Source: Actinoalloteichus_B caeruleus
GTDB taxonomy: Bacteria; Actinomycetota; Actinomycetes; Mycobacteriales; Pseudonocardiaceae
Assembly: GCF_000718005.1 (NCBI RefSeq)
Contig: NZ_JODV01000008.1
Strand: one strand, 5' to 3'
DNA length: 64,000 nt
The notes below the pieces were generated by a model that saw only the letters and a program-made list of their open reading frames with translations, was not told where the DNA came from and searched no databases. Both the position numbers and the translations under genes were made by a program. This document shows positions 61,111-64,000 of the stretch, in pieces. The first letter of the stretch is position 1. Every line of letters begins with the position of its first letter.

Positions 61111-62712
61111 TCACTCCCACTCGACGGTCGCCGGGGGCTTGCTGCTGATGTCGTAGACGACCCGGTTGACGCCGGGGACCTCGTTCACGATCCGGTTGCT
61201 GACCCTGGCGAGGAAGTCGTAGGGCAGCCGGGACCAGTCGGCCGTCATCCAGTCCTCGGTGTCGACGGCGCGCAGGGCGACGACGTCCTCGTAGGTGCGG
61301 AAGTCGCCCAGCACGCCCACGCTCTTGTCCGAGGTGAGCACGACCAGGGCCTGCGCCGTCTGCTGGTACAGGCCCGCGGACCGCAGCTCGGAGATGAAGA
61401 TCTCGTCGGACCGGCGCAGCCGCTCCAACCGCTCCGGGGTGACGGCGCCGGTCATGCGGACCGCCAGGCCGGGGCCCGGGAAGGGATGCCGGTCGACGAT
61501 CTGCTCGGGGAGACCGAGGACCCGGCCCGCCGCGCGCACCTCGTCCTTGAAGAGGAAGGACAGCGGGTCGAGCAGCTCCAGCTTCATCGTGTCGGGGAGG
61601 CCGCCCACGTTGTGGTGGGTCTTGATCTTCGTAGCGGCCGCCGAGTGCCGGCCCGAGTCGCCGGCGCTCTCGATGACGTCCGGGTAGGTCGTCCCCTGGA
61701 TGAAGTAGTCAGCCCCCTCGAGGCTCGGGGCGACCTCCTCGAAGACCTCCATGAAGCAGCGGCCGATCCGGCGGCGCTTCTCCTCCGGGTCGGTGACCCC
61801 GTCGAGCGCCTCGAGGAACTTCTGGGAGGCGTCGACCTTGAGCACCTTCATGTCGAGGTGTTCGGCGAACACCGCCATGCACTGGTCGGCCTCGTTCTGC
61901 CTCAGCAGGCCGTTGTCCACGAAGACGCACGTCAACTGGTCGCCCACCGCACGGGCGGCCAGCGCCGCGGCCACCCCGGAGTCCACTCCACCGGACAGGG
62001 CGCAGATCGCGCGCCGGTCACCGATGCGCTCGCGCAGCCACTCCACGGTCTCGTCGACGAAGGAGGTGGTCGACCACTGCTCGACGCAGCCGCAGATCCG
62101 CCGGACGAAGTTCTCCAGGATCGTGCGACCGAGGGGGGTGTGGGCCACCTCCGGGTGGAACTGCACGCCCCAGTAACGCGCGCCGTCGCTCATCGCGGCG
62201 ATCAGCCCACCCTCGCTGCGGGCGACAACCCGGTGACCCGGCGGGGGCTCGAGGATGTGGTCGGTGTGGCTCATCCACACCTCCAGCGACTCGCCGATCC
62301 CCTCGAAGAGGAGGTTGTCCTCCAACACCTTGACCGTCGAGCGGCCGAACTCACGCCGCTCCGCCGCCTCGACGCGACCGTCCTGGTGGTAGGCGATGAG
62401 CTGCGCGCCGTAGCAGATGCCGAGGACCGGCACCCCTGCCGACCGGACGGCCTCGCTCAGGCCGGGAGCACCGGCGTCGTACACGCTCTGCGGCCCACCG
62501 GAGAGGATGATTCCCTTCGGGGCCAGCTCGGCGATACGCTCCTTCGAGCTGTCCGCCGGCAGCAACTCGCAGTACACACCCAGTTCGCGCAGGCGGCGCG
62601 CGATCAACAGGCTGTACTGGGACCCGAAGTCGAGGACGACGACGGCCTCGTTCACTGAGGCGGACGGGCGGTTGTAGGCCAGCGACCGCTGGGCACCAAG
62701 ACCCGATTGCAT
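61111..62712 (-). CDS. guaA: GMP synthase (glutamine-hydrolysing)
   Basis: Converts XMP to GMP with glutamine and ATP, in the last step of guanine nucleotide synthesis. 533 aa. Class I amidotransferase domain to about 215: nucleophile Cys100 in VLGICYGAQLIAYH, His and Glu in GVQFHPEVAHT. ATP pyrophosphatase domain with P-loop ALSGGVDSGVAAAL near 238 and a C-terminal dimerisation domain (RPPATVEW-type end, here KPPATVEWE). The ATG at 62712 has AGGAG five bases upstream; an internal GTG 19 codons later, directly before EAVVVLDFGSQY, would match most homologues, so the first residues are uncertain. Confidence 0.97.
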   Translation of the reverse strand: MQSGLGAQRSLAYNRPSASVNEAVVVLDFGSQYSLLIARRLRELGVYCELLPADSSKERIAELAPKGIILSGGPQSVYDAGAPGLSEAVRSAGVPVLGICYGAQLIAYHQDGRVEAAERREFGRSTVKVLEDNLLFEGIGESLEVWMSHTDHILEPPPGHRVVARSEGGLIAAMSDGARYWGVQFHPEVAHTPLGRTILENFVRRICGCVEQWSTTSFVDETVEWLRERIGDRRAICALSGGVDSGVAAALAARAVGDQLTCVFVDNGLLRQNEADQCMAVFAEHLDMKVLKVDASQKFLEALDGVTDPEEKRRRIGRCFMEVFEEVAPSLEGADYFIQGTTYPDVIESAGDSGRHSAAATKIKTHHNVGGLPDTMKLELLDPLSFLFKDEVRAAGRVLGLPEQIVDRHPFPGPGLAVRMTGAVTPERLERLRRSDEIFISELRSAGLYQQTAQALVVLTSDKSVGVLGDFRTYEDVVALRAVDTEDWMTADWSRLPYDFLARVSNRIVNEVPGVNRVVYDISSKPPATVEWE

Positions 62713-63150
62713 TCCAACTCCTGCTACTCGGCAAACCCGCTAACGGCCCTGCTCCTGAACCGGTGGCAACGGTAGCACTCCGCAGTGGGCCGTCCGGCGG
62801 GGTCAGCGGTGCCCCTCCGCCCCACCGCTCCGACGGCCCTGGTCCCCTTTCGCCAGGGCACGGGGCGGCTGGTCCGACCTCCCGCCGCGTTCGACGGCCA
62901 CCGGCATGACGAGCGGGTGAGGCAGGTTACCGCCCGGGAATGCTCACACCCCGCTCCGGGTGCGGACCGGCCGACAGCCGGCGGCCCCGGTGCCGTGGCG
63001 GCCGCGGTCCCGCCCGATCGCCCCGGGGATCCCGCTACCAGCGGTGCCCCGTGACCTCGCCACCTCCGACCAGTAGCCGCCGGGCCGACGCGTCGGCGGG
63101 AGGGCCGGCGGGTGTCCTCCGGTCCACCGTCGCCCTCCTCGTCCCGGACC
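62713..63150. other. gap upstream of guaA
   Basis: 438 bp with no believable ORF. It should carry the guaA promoter, close to 62713-62790 where the sequence is slightly AT-richer. Nothing else recognised; no guanine or other riboswitch pattern was seen. Confidence 0.4.
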
Positions 63151-63867
63151 TCAGAGCAGGCCGAGCAGGAGACCGCCGCCGACGACGAGCGCGGAGAGGT
63201 TGATGAGGAGGAACACCACGATCCACATCAACGGGCCCGCGGCGGTGAGCCGGGCGAGCTGGTGCGCGTCGGAGTCGCGGGTGTCCGGGCGGTTGCGCAT
63301 CCTCCCGAGCTCCCGCACGGGGCGCACACCGGCGAACAGCAGGAACCATGCGAACAGGAGACCGAACGCCTCCTGGACCTCGACGGCGGCGAACCAGGCG
63401 ACCAGGAAGATGACCGCCCCGGTCAGCAGTACCGAGAGCACGCCGAACGGGTTGCGGATGGCGAGCAGCATCGCGGCCAGCACGACGACGGAGCCGATCA
63501 GCAGCCCCCGGGTCATCCCGTTGGTGACGAGGTACGCGGCGAGCAGCCCCAGGAGGGACGGTGCCGGGTACCCGGCCACGAGGGTGGCGATCATGCCCGG
63601 CCCTCGGGGCCGTCCCACCGACACCGTCACGCCCGAGGTGTCGGAGTGCAACCTGATCCCGGCGAGCCGTCGACCGGTCAGCAGCGCCACGATCGCGTGA
63701 CCGCCCTCGTGGACGATGGTCACGACGTTGCGGAGGAGGCGCCAACTCCCCCGGTGCAGGACGCTGGCCAACGCGACCAGTCCGGCGGCGGCGACGAGCG
63801 CCATCCCGGATTCGACGGTTCGCTCGAGAAGTAGGTCCACCGACGCTCCAGCTTCCACATGCGGCAT
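63151..63867 (-). CDS. M50-type membrane metallopeptidase
   Basis: 238 aa from the ATG at 63867 (GGGGAGCG upstream); longer frames to 63978 are rejected. A multi-pass membrane protein with zinc motif HEGGH in VVTIVHEGGHAIVALLTG (about 55). About six hydrophobic helices follow; the second M50 motif is not obvious, though IRNPFGVLSVLLTG near 138 may hold it. It resembles the M50B-like actinobacterial group of unknown substrate, not classic site-2 proteases, as no PDZ domain is present. Whether it is catalytic in the bilayer is untested. It is followed by guaA on the same strand after 438 bp. Confidence 0.85.
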   Translation of the reverse strand: MPHVEAGASVDLLLERTVESGMALVAAAGLVALASVLHRGSWRLLRNVVTIVHEGGHAIVALLTGRRLAGIRLHSDTSGVTVSVGRPRGPGMIATLVAGYPAPSLLGLLAAYLVTNGMTRGLLIGSVVVLAAMLLAIRNPFGVLSVLLTGAVIFLVAWFAAVEVQEAFGLLFAWFLLFAGVRPVRELGRMRNRPDTRDSDAHQLARLTAAGPLMWIVVFLLINLSALVVGGGLLLGLL

Positions 63868-64000
63868 CCGCGCTCCCCAACCGGAGCCGTCCCAAAATTC
63901 CATACGCCGCCACGTCGGCGGTCCGGGGTGGGACCGGGGGCCGGGGGGACGGCCGCGGCGCTCCGACCGACATCGCACGGTGCGCGCGGGGGACGGCTAC

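Overview
The window is G+C-rich, with strong G/C preference at third codon positions, many GTG starts and frequent 4-bp GTGA gene overlaps. It encodes ergothioneine synthesis, a mycothiol-dependent dehydrogenase, a GarA/FtsR/GcvH block with the same gene order as Mycobacterium Rv1826-Rv1832, and an EspR-like regulator. Together these point to an actinobacterium near the Pseudonocardiales/Mycobacteriales; the family is an inference. I see no integrase, transposase, phage gene, CRISPR array, rRNA or tRNA. Most of the window is chromosomal core, with one small decaying, lower-G+C islet at about 39.3-41.7 kb.

Layout. 0-4.3 kb: egtABCD (minus strand; egtD runs off the left edge), facing an AcnR-like TetR regulator across a palindrome. 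5-10.8 kb: a POT peptide transporter, a pair of CNNM/CorC-like membrane proteins, and a membrane-anchored binding protein. 10.9-19.8 kb: the glycine-cleavage/GarA region. A tandem glycine riboswitch precedes gcvP, which is followed closely by a seryl-tRNA-synthetase-like protein that has lost its catalytic arginines. Then come two MerR regulators (one FtsR), a bifunctional-nuclease-domain protein, GarA, GcvH, a CDP-alcohol phosphatidyltransferase and a small orphan. 20.2-25 kb: sodA, then a tight set of EspR-like regulator, HEVGH peptidase, MAB_1171c-type membrane protein and cytochrome P450. 25.8-27.5 kb: mscR and a metallo-beta-lactamase-fold partner.

27.6-39.2 kb is a B12-sparing region. 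metE (minus) and nrdAB (plus) each lie behind their own cobalamin riboswitch. Between them sit a hotdog thioesterase and a four-gene zinc/manganese ABC importer with a Zur-like box. NrdB has the full residue set of a class Ic (Mn/Fe, Phe in place of the radical Tyr) subunit. If B12 is scarce, both riboswitches should release the B12-independent enzymes, whose metal needs (Zn for MetE; Mn and Fe for class Ic NrdB) fit the importer between them. That functional link is inference.

39.3-41.7 kb: the decaying islet, with a 231-bp duplicated segment forming the 3' end of two frameshifted genes, and a hypothetical protein whose upstream signal-peptide region is broken. 41.9-54 kb: an ABC-class ATPase of unknown role, a cis-prenyltransferase, a hypothetical membrane protein, an RND pump with a divergent MarR regulator and a strong operator candidate, a HesB-like protein, a hypothetical protein, an MHS-type transporter and a small ribbon-helix-helix-like protein. 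54.2-64 kb: a membrane-anchored ACT-racemase fusion facing a PfpI/DJ-1 protein and a PIG-L deacetylase; an 860-bp gap with a short tandem repeat and a possible structured RNA; a secreted DUF4015 glycosidase-like protein; a small conserved-looking protein; guaA; and an M50 membrane peptidase.
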